Source: Chitinophaga sp. CB10 (GTDB taxonomy: Bacteria; Bacteroidota; Bacteroidia; Chitinophagales; Chitinophagaceae). From it: a stretch of DNA of 64,000 bases. The position numbers were made by a program, and so were the translations under genes. How positions within the stretch are numbered: the stretch's first letter is position 1; each line of letters begins with the position of its first letter. The DNA lies in the NCBI GenBank assembly GCA_001870995.2, contig MLAV02000018.1, positions 80,597 through 144,596 on the forward strand, read 5' to 3'. Below the pieces are notes generated by a model that was given only the letters and a program-made list of their open reading frames with translations, was not told the DNA's origin and did no database searches. Shown piece by piece: positions 26,805 to 34,911 of this stretch.

Positions 26805-28916
26805 TTATGCCTGTACGGTAGCGGCTTTCTGTACGCGGAAAGCCTGTGCCGCCTTGTAGAAGTCTGCCGCCTGCTGGTAATAAGCCCTGGCGAAAGTTTC
26901 CGTAGGCTCGTTACTGTTAATCTGCAACACGAGGGATTTGAAATCCGTATCGAAGCTGAACAGGCCGGTAGCTACAAAGTTTTTGTCGAAATCGTTGAGG
27001 ATACCGATCTGCGTGTTACAAGCGATGCCTTCGCCCAGCAGCAGCGCTTTGGCTGCCTGTACGAAAGTGGAATAGGCGTGGTAGATGCCATCTGCAAACG
27101 CGCCTTTTTCAAACGCTTCATTACCCAGTTCCAGTTTTTCTTCCGCTTCAAACAGCAGGGTAGCTACGAGGTCGATCACCACGCCGGCGCACTCACCCAC
27201 GCCGATGGCGGTGGCAAACTGTTGCGCCTGGCCCCAGTCGATGAAGGCTTCATCGGTGAGGGTGCTGAGGTCAGCCAGTGGTTTCAGCAGTTCATAGAAA
27301 TATTTTTCGCCCTGGCGGTCGTAGTATTCGTTGAATTTTTCGTTGTCGGCGCCGTTGATCTCGTAGTCGTGCAGCAGGGTGCGGAGTACGTCCGGACCGC
27401 GGCGGCTGGGCACTTTGATCACTTTGTCGGCTACACGGCCTTCGCCGTTACCGAGGATACCGCCACCTAACAGTACCTGCAGGGCAGGCAGCGTTTTGCC
27501 GGCGCTTTTCAGGGAGCTGCCATGGAAGCCGATGCTGGCGATACCGTGCTGGCCGCAGGAGTTCATACAGCCGCTGATTTTTATTTTGATATCCTTATTG
27601 TGTACCAGGTCAGGAAACTCAGCGCTGATCACATTTTCCAGGGCTTCGGCGATGCCGGTGCTGCTGGAGATGGCCAGGTTACAGGTATCAGTACCAGGGC
27701 ATGCGGTGATATCAGCCACGCTGTCGAAACCAGCGGCGGCAAAGCCTTCCGCTTCCAGCACGCTGTACACATAAGGCAGGTGTGCCGGCAGGATGTATTT
27801 GAGCAGCAGGCCCTGGTTAGCGGTAACGCGCACATCGTCCGCAATTACCGGGCGCAGCGCCTCGATGAGGTTGCGGCTCACGGTGGAGGAGATATTACCC
27901 AAAGGTACTTTCACGTATGCGGCGAAGTAGCCTTTTTGTTTTTGTTCGAAAACGTTGGTGGCTTTCCAGGTTTCGAATTTTTTCGGATCGCGGATGGTAA
28001 AGGCCGGCACAGTACCGACAACAGGCGGTTCTGTGGCTTTGAAGCCTTCGTAATCCACTTTCAGGGATTTATTTTTTACGGCTTTGTATTCTTCTTTTAC
28101 GAGGCGGTCAAACTCTTCCCAGCCCAGCTTTTGCACGAGGAATTTCATCCTGGCTTTGTGCCTGCTGGTTCTTTCGCCGTAGCGGTCGAATACGCGGAGT
28201 ACGTTTTCGATATAAGGGATGAGCTGATCTTCTTCCAGGAATTCGAAAGCGGTTTTGGCGAGGAAAGGCTGCGCGCCGAGGCCGCCGCCTACCAGTACTT
28301 TAAAGCCCCGAACGGTTTTACCGTTCACTTCCTTTATTTTGGGAATCATGCCGAAGTCGTGCATGAAAGCCCAGGCGGTATCTGCCTCGCTGGAAGAGAA
28401 AGCGATTTTTATTTTGCGGCCCATATCCTGGCAGATGGGATTGCGCAGGAAGTAGCGGAAAGTGGCGTCCGCGTAAGGCGTTACGTCAAATGGTTCTTCC
28501 GGATCGATGCCGGCGCGGTCGGATGCGGTGACGTTACGAACGGTGTTACCGCAGGCTTCGCGGATGGTGACATCGTCCTGCTCCAGTTTAGACCAGAGTT
28601 CAGGCGTTCTGTCCAGACTCACGAAATGCACCTGCACATCCTGGCGGGTGGTCAGGTGGAGGTTTCCGGTAGAATATTCGTCGGAGATATCAGCGATGCG
28701 TTTCCACTGCTGCAGCGTCATTTTACCGTAGGGGAGTTTGATACGCACCATCTGCACGCCTTGCTGGCGTTGGCCGTACACGCCGCGCGCGAGGCGGAGA
28801 CTGCGGAACTTCTCTTCAGGGATGCTGCCTTCGCGGAAAAGGCGGATCTTTTTTTCCAGCTCAATGATATCGCGTTCTACGATCGGATTTTCGAGTTCTG
28901 TTCTGAAGCTTTGCAT
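26805..28916 (-). CDS. Siroheme sulfite/nitrite reductase with C-terminal HEPN-like extension
   Basis: Reduces sulfite to sulfide (or nitrite to ammonia) with six electrons. The first 560 residues have the two ferredoxin-like and two NIR/SIR domains; the 4Fe-4S/siroheme Cys set is C406-x5-C412 (CPGTDTC) and C450-x3-C454 (GCMNSCG). Residues about 590-690 form an extra all-helical domain resembling HEPN (FADGIYHAYSTFVQAAKALLL), seen in Bacteroidota homologues. The siroheme genes follow in the same operon. Sulfite is the more likely substrate given no nitrate genes nearby, but the sequence does not settle it. Confidence 0.92.
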   Translation of the reverse strand: MQSFRTELENPIVERDIIELEKKIRLFREGSIPEEKFRSLRLARGVYGQRQQGVQMVRIKLPYGKMTLQQWKRIADISDEYSTGNLHLTTRQDVQVHFVSLDRTPELWSKLEQDDVTIREACGNTVRNVTASDRAGIDPEEPFDVTPYADATFRYFLRNPICQDMGRKIKIAFSSSEADTAWAFMHDFGMIPKIKEVNGKTVRGFKVLVGGGLGAQPFLAKTAFEFLEEDQLIPYIENVLRVFDRYGERTSRHKARMKFLVQKLGWEEFDRLVKEEYKAVKNKSLKVDYEGFKATEPPVVGTVPAFTIRDPKKFETWKATNVFEQKQKGYFAAYVKVPLGNISSTVSRNLIEALRPVIADDVRVTANQGLLLKYILPAHLPYVYSVLEAEGFAAAGFDSVADITACPGTDTCNLAISSSTGIAEALENVISAEFPDLVHNKDIKIKISGCMNSCGQHGIASIGFHGSSLKSAGKTLPALQVLLGGGILGNGEGRVADKVIKVPSRRGPDVLRTLLHDYEINGADNEKFNEYYDRQGEKYFYELLKPLADLSTLTDEAFIDWGQAQQFATAIGVGECAGVVIDLVATLLFEAEEKLELGNEAFEKGAFADGIYHAYSTFVQAAKALLLGEGIACNTQIGILNDFDKNFVATGLFSFDTDFKSLVLQINSNEPTETFARAYYQQAADFYKAAQAFRVQKAATVQA

Positions 28917-28988
28917 AACAAATATTTTCTGGTGGTGGTAGATTGCTGAATTTGATTTGGCGAAAGGGCTTTTGGCTGTCTGCTCTAC

Positions 28989-29017
28989 AAAAAAGCCCCC
29001 GGGTCTTTTCCGGAGGC
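28989..29017 (-). terminator. Leader terminator (attenuator) before the sulfite reductase
   Basis: An 8-bp stem (28995-29002 with 29010-29017, one G-U pair) followed on the minus strand by T6 (A at 28989-28994). It lies between the promoter and the coding region, 73 bases before the reductase start, so transcription must read through it. Confidence 0.75.
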
Positions 29018-29036
29018 CAGTTTATTTATAATCAGT

Positions 29037-29096
29037 TCATGAATGGTACATGATCATAATGCGCACGCCTCCCGGGTCATTGACATCCAACAACAT
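29037..29096 (-). CDS. Possible 19-residue leader peptide
   Basis: An ATG at 29094-29096 opens a 19-codon frame, MLLDVNDPGGVRIMIMYHS, ending 20 bases before the attenuator stem. A purine-rich AAGGAAG lies about 9 bases upstream, in the loop of a small stem (29099-29118). The codons for Pro8-Gly-Gly contain CCGGGAGGC, complementary to the first arm of the terminator. Three of 19 residues are Met and there is no Cys. Position and complementarity are seen; that it is translated, or regulatory, is inferred. Confidence 0.4.
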   Translation of the reverse strand: MLLDVNDPGGVRIMIMYHS

Positions 29097-29155
29097 GCGA
29101 CAAACTTCCTTATCCGTCTATTACCCATATTCCCTATAATTTTAGTAGAGTAATA

Positions 29156-29186
29156 CAAAGATATAGGACGGGGCTATCATTCCAAA
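29156..29186 (-). promoter_or_regulatory. Bacteroidota promoter of the sulfite reductase/siroheme operon
   Basis: Minus-strand TATCTTTG (29156-29163) is a full match to TAnnTTTG, with TTTG (29183-29186) exactly 19 bp upstream. The transcript would have a leader of about 230 nt. Confidence 0.75.
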
Positions 29187-29187
29187 A

Positions 29188-29454
29188 CTTTTTTTAATAA
29201 AAAATGGGGGTGTTCGTTAGATAATATTCAAAAAATAAAAGGGGGAAAAACCGGCCGGCGATGGCGGGGCGGAAAGCGGCTGCTCCGGGATGCAATACCA
29301 GCAAGGGATTCAGGTGGCGGGGCGGTTCAAAAACAGCGCGATGAAGGGCCGGGCCGCATAACCTATCATTATGGGTAATAACTTATTGTTATAGCCTGAG
29401 GGGGGATGGAGGGGTGGAATGGAGGGGATGGAAGGTGGGGGATGGGGGATGGGA
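29188..29454. other. Intergenic stretch before the minisatellite
   Basis: 267 bases beyond the sulfite-reductase promoter. It turns G-rich on the plus strand from about 29380 (GGGGATGG-like runs), probably eroded edge sequence of the repeat tract. No gene is seen. Confidence 0.4.
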
Positions 29455-29850
29455 GATAGTGGAACGGAGGGTATGGGAGAAAATGGAACGGAGGGTATGG
29501 GATAGTAGAACAGAGGGTATGGAAGATAGTGGAACGGAGGGTATGGGAGAAAATGGAACGGAGGGTATGGGATAGTAGAACGGAGGGTATGGAAGATAGT
29601 GGAACGGAGAGTATGGGAGATAGTGGAACGGAGAGTATGGGAGATAGTGGAACGGAGGGTATGGGAGATAGTGGAACGGAGAGAATGGAAGATAGTAGAA
29701 CGGAGGGTATGGAAGATAGTGGAACGGAGGGTATGGAAGATAGTGGAACGGAGGGTATGGAAGATAGTGAAACGGAGGGTATGGAAGATAGTGGAACGGA
29801 GGGTATGGGAGATAGTGGAACGGAGAGAATGGAAGTGCTTGAACGGAAAA
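29455..29850. repeat. 24-bp tandem repeat (minisatellite), about 16-17 copies
   Basis: Units share the core GGAACGGAGGGTATGG followed by GAGATAGT or AAGATAGT. The AAC of each unit falls at 29463, 29487, 29509, 29533, 29557, 29579, 29603, 29627, 29651 and then every 24 bases to 29819, with a worn copy at 29842. Two units are 22 bp. Units 1-3 (29461-29530) are copied almost exactly as units 4-6 (29531-29600), a 70-bp higher-order duplication. The plus strand is nearly all purine plus T, which leaves long open frames on both strands. It ends just before the HAD gene. Confidence 0.95.
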
Positions 29851-29870
29851 CCCGGGAATAAGAAAAAGGT

Positions 29871-29878
29871 TAACTTTG
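29871..29878 (+). promoter_or_regulatory. Candidate HAD gene promoter, -7 element
   Basis: TAACTTTG matches TAnnTTTG 17 bp before the chosen start. A transcript from here would begin after the repeat tract, so the tract would not be translated. Confidence 0.4.
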
Positions 29879-29895
29879 CGGCGCAAATGGGAACT

Positions 29896-30555
29896 ATGAT
29901 CAATACAGTTATATTTGATATGGATGGCCTGCTGGTAGACTCCGAACCGCTCTGGGGGCTGGCCATGCAGGATGTATTTCAGTCGGTGGGTGTGCAGCTC
30001 ACGCCGGACCTCTGGCACAAAACGACAGGGCTGCGGACCAAGGAAGTAGTAAACTACTGGCATAATCATTTTAAATGGACCGGCAAGAGCGAGGAGCAGG
30101 TGACGGATGAGATCATTTCCCGGGTAATCGGGATGATCATTGCGGAAGGCAGGTCCATGGAGGGATTACATTATATACTGGACTTCTTTAAGGAGCGGAA
30201 ATTCAAGATCGGGCTGGCCTCGTCGTCCCCGAAGCGGTTGATTGACGCGGTGATAGCGCATCTGGGCATCCGCGATTATTTCCAGGCGGTGACTTCTGCG
30301 GAATTTGAGGACTACGGCAAGCCGCATCCGGCCGTGTACCTGGCCTGCGCAAAGGCGTTGGGAAGCAGCCCGCTCGAATGTATAGCGTTTGAGGACAGCG
30401 TTACCGGCATGACTGCCGCCAAAGCGGCCCGCATGATCACGGTAGTGGTGCCGGAGCCGCATAACCGGCAGGACCCGCGTTATGCCCTGGCCAACCTGCG
30501 GCTTAACTCCCTATTGGAGTTTAACGACGCAAAACTGCTGGCGGTTCAGCATTAA
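29896..30555 (+). CDS. HAD-superfamily sugar-phosphate phosphatase (beta-phosphoglucomutase-like)
   Basis: A 219-residue HAD hydrolase: D8-M-D10-G in FDMDGLLVDSEPLW, motif II Ser in GLASSSPKRLID, motif III Lys in FEDYGKPHPAVYLACAKALG, and motif IV FEDSVTGMTAAKAA. The cap domain is of the C1 type. Close relatives remove phosphate from 2-deoxyglucose 6-phosphate or similar sugar phosphates, or isomerise glucose 1-phosphate. The start at 29896 (MINTVIFD) was preferred to 29887 because of the nearby -7 element; the frame runs open into the repeats but those codons are not real protein. Confidence 0.88.
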   Translation: MINTVIFDMDGLLVDSEPLWGLAMQDVFQSVGVQLTPDLWHKTTGLRTKEVVNYWHNHFKWTGKSEEQVTDEIISRVIGMIIAEGRSMEGLHYILDFFKERKFKIGLASSSPKRLIDAVIAHLGIRDYFQAVTSAEFEDYGKPHPAVYLACAKALGSSPLECIAFEDSVTGMTAAKAARMITVVVPEPHNRQDPRYALANLRLNSLLEFNDAKLLAVQH

Positions 30556-30692
30556 GCAACCTGCGGGCTTAAAAGGCAAATCAGCTGACGGTACAGCATA
30601 AACGACTCAACCGGAATTCAACAACGCAGCACTGCCGACAGTACAGCCTAACGAATCCGCTGGAGTTAAAACGCAAAACCGCCGGCTCCATA
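30556..30692 (+). repeat. Three decayed tandem copies of the HAD gene 3' end
   Basis: The last about 40 bases of the gene (30516-30555, GGAGTTTAACGACGCAAAAC...CAGCATTAA) recur in worn form at about 30567-30602, 30611-30652 and 30658-30692. Each copy keeps blocks such as AACGCA, CTGC and CAGC-TAA and ends in a stop-like TAA. The repeats fill most of the gap to the next gene. Confidence 0.7.
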
Positions 30693-30780
30693 AAACTACC
30701 GCCGCCTCCCCTGCCAGGCGGGGCGGCTCCAAATCCCTGCAACGACCATTGCAATTCCATCAACCAGCGCAATTCATCTT

Positions 30781-31545
30781 ATGAAAATCGTAGACCTCTC
30801 TAAAACAATTGCTTACAACAAGCAGGACCCCTGGTTTATGCGGATCAAGATCAAGCATAAACCCCACCGTAAAAGCAAAGGATTAATACGTTTTTTTATC
30901 GGCCTGCCGGCAAAGCTCTTCCCGCGCGGGTTTGAGGGCTGGGCGGACGATAAGATAACCGGTATGGGCGTACATGCGGCCACGCATATAGACGCGCCCT
31001 GGCATTATTCCCCGACGGTAAATGGCCAGTCGGCCAAAACCATTGACGAAATTCCGCTGGAATGGTGCTATGGGGACGGCGTGGTGCTGAACATGACCCA
31101 CAAGGCCGACTTTGAGGAGATCACCCTGGCGGACGTACAGGCGGATATCGCGCGGACGGGCGTACAGATAAAACCCGGCACCATTGTCTTAATCCATACC
31201 GGCCGGGATAAGTACATCGGCACAAAGGAATACCCCATGCGGGGCACGGGTATGAGCGCAGAGGCTACCCACTGGCTGATAGACCAGGGCGTGAAAGTGA
31301 TGGGGATTGACCAGTGGGGATTTGACCTGCCGCTGAAATACATGGCTGAAAATGCGAAAAAACTCGGGAAAAACGACTATTTCTGGCAGGCGCACCTGGT
31401 GGGCCAGCAGAAGGAATATTGCCATATGGAGCAGTTGGTGAACCTGGGAGCGTTGCCGCCTTCCGGATTTAAGGTGAGCGTGTTTCCGCTGAAGATCAAA
31501 GGGGCCAGTGCCGCGCCGGCAAGGGTAGTTGCGATATTTGAGTAA
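30781..31545 (+). CDS. Cyclase-family (kynurenine-formamidase-like) metal hydrolase
   Basis: A 254-residue member of the cyclase family (PF04199), which includes arylformamidase and other amidohydrolases. The metal-binding motif is H65-A-A-T-H69-I-D71-A-P-W-H75 (consensus HxGTHxDxPxH, with the Gly replaced by Ala). TGRDKY and the MGIDQWGFDLP region follow, and a later HMEQLVNLGALP segment carries the usual conserved Glu. The substrate cannot be told; no tryptophan-degradation genes are nearby. It lies 225 bp after the HAD gene. Confidence 0.85.
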   Translation: MKIVDLSKTIAYNKQDPWFMRIKIKHKPHRKSKGLIRFFIGLPAKLFPRGFEGWADDKITGMGVHAATHIDAPWHYSPTVNGQSAKTIDEIPLEWCYGDGVVLNMTHKADFEEITLADVQADIARTGVQIKPGTIVLIHTGRDKYIGTKEYPMRGTGMSAEATHWLIDQGVKVMGIDQWGFDLPLKYMAENAKKLGKNDYFWQAHLVGQQKEYCHMEQLVNLGALPPSGFKVSVFPLKIKGASAAPARVVAIFE

Positions 31546-31636
31546 GGAAGCGGCCTTTTACCAGGCGCGCCGGCGCAATGCCGCCGTTGCTACGGTAAAA
31601 TCAGCCCTGCCCGGCATCCATAAAAACGGCATCCAT

Positions 31637-31673
31637 AAAAAAAGCCCGCCTCTTCACGAGACGGGCTTTTTCA
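31637..31673 (+). terminator. Bidirectional terminator, cyclase/rpsA
   Basis: A 12-bp stem with one mismatch (31641-31652 and 31659-31670 region), A run before and T run after, between two converging genes. Confidence 0.85.
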
Positions 31674-31692
31674 ATTATGCTAAGAAACGATC

Positions 31693-33576
31693 TTACTGTG
31701 CAGATTTCTCTTCACCACCTTCAGACTGTTTCAGTTTTTCGCGCAGTTCTGCGAGCGCACCCAGATCGCCTAAAGTAGCTTTTTCTACTTTACCCTGGAT
31801 GTTTTTCACAGCTTTACGGGTTTTGTCAGCTTCCGCGCGTTTTTCTTTCACGATAGCTTCTTTCTCTTCAGCCTGAGCTTTTTCCCAAACGCGGGTGTGA
31901 GAAACCAGGATACGTTTTTCGGAGCGATCGAATTCGATGATCATGAATTCTTTCACGTCTTCCACGTTGATTGGTTTGTCATCTTCAGTTCTCAGGTGAC
32001 GGGCAGGAGCGTAAGCTTCCAGGCCGTACTGCAGCTGAACGGTAGCACCTTTTTCGTCTTTCTTCACAACGGTACCTTCGTGTACGGAGTTGATCGGGAA
32101 GATAGTTTCGAAGGTGTTCCAAGGATCCTCTTCGATCTGTTTGTGACCGAGGCTCAGCTTGCGGTTTTCTTTATCAATACCCAGGATCACTACGTCGATT
32201 TCGTTACCAACTTTAGTGTACTCGGACGGGTGGTTGAAACGTTTGATCCAGGACAGGTCGGAGATGTGGATCATACCACCGATACCGGTTTCCAGTTCAA
32301 CGAACACGCCATAAGGAGTGATGTTTTTCACGATACCTTTGTGACGGCTGTCAACAGGGAATTTAGTTTCGATAGTAGCCCATGGGTCTTCTGTCAGTTG
32401 TTTGATAGACAGGGACATTTTACGCTCTTCTTTGCTCAGGGTTACCACCACTGCTTCGTATTCTTCGCCTAATTTGAAGAATTCCTTCGCGTTGATTGGG
32501 GTAGAAGCCCAGGAGATTTCAGATACGTGTACCAGACCTTCAACACCTGGCATGATTTCCAGGAATGCGCCGTAATCTTCGATGTTTACAACTTTACCTT
32601 TTACTTTAGCACCTTCAGTGATGGTAGCTGGTAAAGTATCCCAAGGATGCGGAGTCAGTTGTTTGTAGCCCAGGCTTATGCGACGTTTTTCGTCATCGAA
32701 GTCAAGCACAACAACGTTGATTTTCTGATCCATCTGGAGTACTTCGGATGGGTGAGAGATACGACCCCAGCTGATATCGGTGATATACAGCAGACCGTCC
32801 AGACCACCCAGGTCGATAAACGCACCGAAGTCGGTGATATTCTTGATGGTACCTTCCAGCACCTGGCCTTTCTCCAGTTTGCTGATGATATCCACTCTTT
32901 GTTGTTCGATATCGCTTTCGATCAGCGCTTTGTGGGAAACTACGGCGTTGCGGATGGTTTCGTTTACTTTCACCACTTTGAACTCCATAGTTTTGCCTAC
33001 GAACTGATCGTAATCGGTAACTGGTTTCACGTCGATCTGAGAACCCGGCAGGAAGGTTTCCATACCGTAAACGTCTACGATCAAGCCGCCTTTGGTTTTG
33101 CTGGTAACGGTACCAGTAACCACTTCGCCGGTTTTGTAAACTTCCACGATTTTTTCCCATGCACGTTTCTGGCGAGCTTGTTTACGGCTCAGGTGCAGGT
33201 TACCATCGCGGTCTTCTTTTTCCACTACCAGTACTTCCACTTCGTCGCCGATTTTCAGACCTGGCAGATCACGGAATTCGTTCAGGGAGATCAGACCGTC
33301 GGATTTGAAGCCGATGTTGATCACTACGTCAGTATTAGTCAGACCTACTACAGTACCAGTCAGCAGACTGTTTTCTTCAAATACTTTGAAGGTACCTTCG
33401 TAAGTAGCATCATACTTAGCTTTTTCTTCTTTGCTGTAAGAAGAAACATTACGTTTGTCTACGCTCCAATCGAAATCGTCGTGAGCAGTAGCAACAGGTG
33501 CATTTTTTACCGCTGTTTCTACCGGAGTAGCCTGTTGTTCAGCGTTTTGTTCGTTAGGAATGTTGTTTTCGCTCAT
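31693..33576 (-). CDS. rpsA: 30S ribosomal protein S1
   Basis: Binds mRNA and helps load it on the small subunit. The 627 residues hold six S1 (OB-fold) domains in tandem; typical phrases are GTVVGLTNTDVVINIGFKSDG, GTIKNITDFGAFIDLGGLDGLLYITDISWGR, GKVVNIEDYGAFLEIMPGVEGLVHVSEISW and GIVKNITPYGVFVELETGIGGMIHISDLSW. An acidic N-terminus and a charged C-terminal tail flank them. Codon use is strongly biased, as expected for a highly expressed gene. It is monocistronic. Confidence 0.97.
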   Translation of the reverse strand: MSENNIPNEQNAEQQATPVETAVKNAPVATAHDDFDWSVDKRNVSSYSKEEKAKYDATYEGTFKVFEENSLLTGTVVGLTNTDVVINIGFKSDGLISLNEFRDLPGLKIGDEVEVLVVEKEDRDGNLHLSRKQARQKRAWEKIVEVYKTGEVVTGTVTSKTKGGLIVDVYGMETFLPGSQIDVKPVTDYDQFVGKTMEFKVVKVNETIRNAVVSHKALIESDIEQQRVDIISKLEKGQVLEGTIKNITDFGAFIDLGGLDGLLYITDISWGRISHPSEVLQMDQKINVVVLDFDDEKRRISLGYKQLTPHPWDTLPATITEGAKVKGKVVNIEDYGAFLEIMPGVEGLVHVSEISWASTPINAKEFFKLGEEYEAVVVTLSKEERKMSLSIKQLTEDPWATIETKFPVDSRHKGIVKNITPYGVFVELETGIGGMIHISDLSWIKRFNHPSEYTKVGNEIDVVILGIDKENRKLSLGHKQIEEDPWNTFETIFPINSVHEGTVVKKDEKGATVQLQYGLEAYAPARHLRTEDDKPINVEDVKEFMIIEFDRSEKRILVSHTRVWEKAQAEEKEAIVKEKRAEADKTRKAVKNIQGKVEKATLGDLGALAELREKLKQSEGGEEKSAQ

Positions 33577-33960
33577 AAAATTTTTGTTTTGACCCGGAAT
33601 ACCCGGGCCCCCTTTTTAATTGGGACTGCAAAAATACGGAATTTCAGGGGTTTTTCCCGGAATTAACAGCAAATTATGAAACCATTCTCCCCCGCGTTCC
33701 GGAAACGGCTACCAGAGCGGATTCCCCGTTGCCCCGGCATACGCCGCCGGGCAGCGCCCCTGTTACCGCCAGACCCGGCCCGGCCGCGGCGCTGAATCTT
33801 CTCCCCCCACCCCAAAAAAAGTCCCAAAACAGAAGAACCAACCCTGCTAATATTTGTTTTAATTCGAATAAGAACTGAACAAAATATCTGACTTTTCAGG
33901 CCGCGGCATTTTTATTGCAGTGCAACCAAAATTCCCGGATTTTTATATTAATTTGTAGGT
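33577..33960. other. Divergent region between rpsA and the rhomboid gene
   Basis: 384 bases. A leftward -7 element for rpsA (33629-33636) is listed separately. A GC-rich part (about 33700-33800) gives way to A/T-rich DNA before the rhomboid start. No gene or clear hairpin is seen. Confidence 0.5.
33629..33636 (-). promoter_or_regulatory. Candidate rpsA promoter, -7 element
   Basis: Minus-strand TATTTTTG matches TAnnTTTG 52 bp upstream of the rpsA start; no -33 TTTG at the usual spacing. Confidence 0.4.
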
Positions 33961-34836
33961 ATGAACGGGACCTCTTTTCAATCGGATATTCGCTATTGGC
34001 TTAGGCAAGGGAACACAGTTAACCATCTGCTTTTCTGGAATATCATCGTATTCCTGGCACTGAACATTTTACGCCTGGTAGATATCATTTCGCAGAGCGG
34101 TATTTTCAACTGGGTGTACGACCAGGTAGCCCTGCATGCAAGCCCATCGGTATTTATTACCAAACCCTGGGGAATCATTTCGTATATGTTTGCCCATGTG
34201 GGCGTGCTGCATATTCTGTTCAATATGCTGAACCTGTTTTGGTTCGGGAATATTTTCAGGGAGATGTTGGGAAATCAGCGGGTACTGCCCGTTTATCTGC
34301 TCGGGGGCATCGCCGGCGGGCTGATTTACATGGGTTGCTACTTCCTCTTCGTCCAAAACGTGGATGCCGTAATGATCGGGGCCTCCGCCTCCGTAATGTG
34401 CCTGCTGGTGGCCGCAGCCACCCAGGTGCCCAACTACGAAATCGGCCTCATGTTCATCGGCTCCATCAAGCTGAAATGGCTGGCCCTGGCGCTGGTCGTA
34501 ATCGGCATCATCACCATGTTTGACGGTAATTTCGGCGGGGTCATGTCCCACCTGGGCGGCGCAGCCCTGGGCTTCGTATATATCAAACTGTTACAGAACG
34601 GTACGGACCTCGCCCGGCCGCTGATCTGGCTCTTTTCTCCCGGCCAGCGCACCAGGGTACAACCGGCCGCAAAAAAATTCAAGCCTAAAAAATCGCCCCT
34701 CAAAGTGGTGAAAAAAGCAGAGGAAAACCCGCAGAGCCGCCTGGATCAACTGCTGGACAAGATCAATGAAAAAGGCTACAACAGCCTCAGCGCAGAAGAA
34801 AAAGCCTGGCTGGAAAAAATGAGCAAGGAAAAATAA
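33961..34836 (+). CDS. Rhomboid-family intramembrane serine protease
   Basis: Cleaves proteins within the membrane. The 291-residue protein has about six membrane helices (25-210), HILFNMLNLFWFG with the conserved His/Asn, the catalytic Ser142 in IGASASVM, and the catalytic His197 in MSHLGGAALGF. The usual GxSG reads GASA. The C-terminal 70 residues (Lys-rich, then RLDQLLDKINEKGYNSLSAEEKAWLEKMS) match the helical tail common to Bacteroidota rhomboids. It lies 75 bp upstream of ispH. Confidence 0.9.
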   Translation: MNGTSFQSDIRYWLRQGNTVNHLLFWNIIVFLALNILRLVDIISQSGIFNWVYDQVALHASPSVFITKPWGIISYMFAHVGVLHILFNMLNLFWFGNIFREMLGNQRVLPVYLLGGIAGGLIYMGCYFLFVQNVDAVMIGASASVMCLLVAAATQVPNYEIGLMFIGSIKLKWLALALVVIGIITMFDGNFGGVMSHLGGAALGFVYIKLLQNGTDLARPLIWLFSPGQRTRVQPAAKKFKPKKSPLKVVKKAEENPQSRLDQLLDKINEKGYNSLSAEEKAWLEKMSKEK

Positions 34837-34875
34837 GCCAAACAGGGCCAACACGGCCTTTCCCGATCATTTGAT

Positions 34876-34883
34876 TAACTTTG
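34876..34883 (+). promoter_or_regulatory. Candidate ispH promoter, -7 element
   Basis: TAACTTTG matches TAnnTTTG 28 bp upstream of the ispH start. Confidence 0.45.
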
Positions 34884-34911
34884 CCAACAATTTATTGGCT
34901 CAACAAGACTC

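Noticed and set aside
27522..28949. 475-codon plus-strand frame opposite the sulfite reductase
   Set aside because: Shadow; the minus strand has the complete Cys motifs of the reductase.
28989..29160. SAM-I (S-box) riboswitch
   Set aside because: The leader lacks the conserved S-box core; the structure found is a simple terminator with a competing pairing.
29455..29850. CRISPR array
   Set aside because: Units are directly adjacent with no spacers and no cas genes are present. The 40-bp repeats at 48531-48650 were rejected for the same reason.
29599..29895. Long open frame joining the minisatellite to the HAD protein (MERRVWEIVERR-type repeats)
   Set aside because: The 24-bp unit lacks stops in several frames by composition, two units of 22 bp shift the frame, and a -7 element lies between the tract and the HAD start.
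29389..30069. Minus-strand open frame with Pro/Phe/His/Tyr repeats
   Set aside because: It is the complement of the same simple repeat and runs antisense into the HAD gene.
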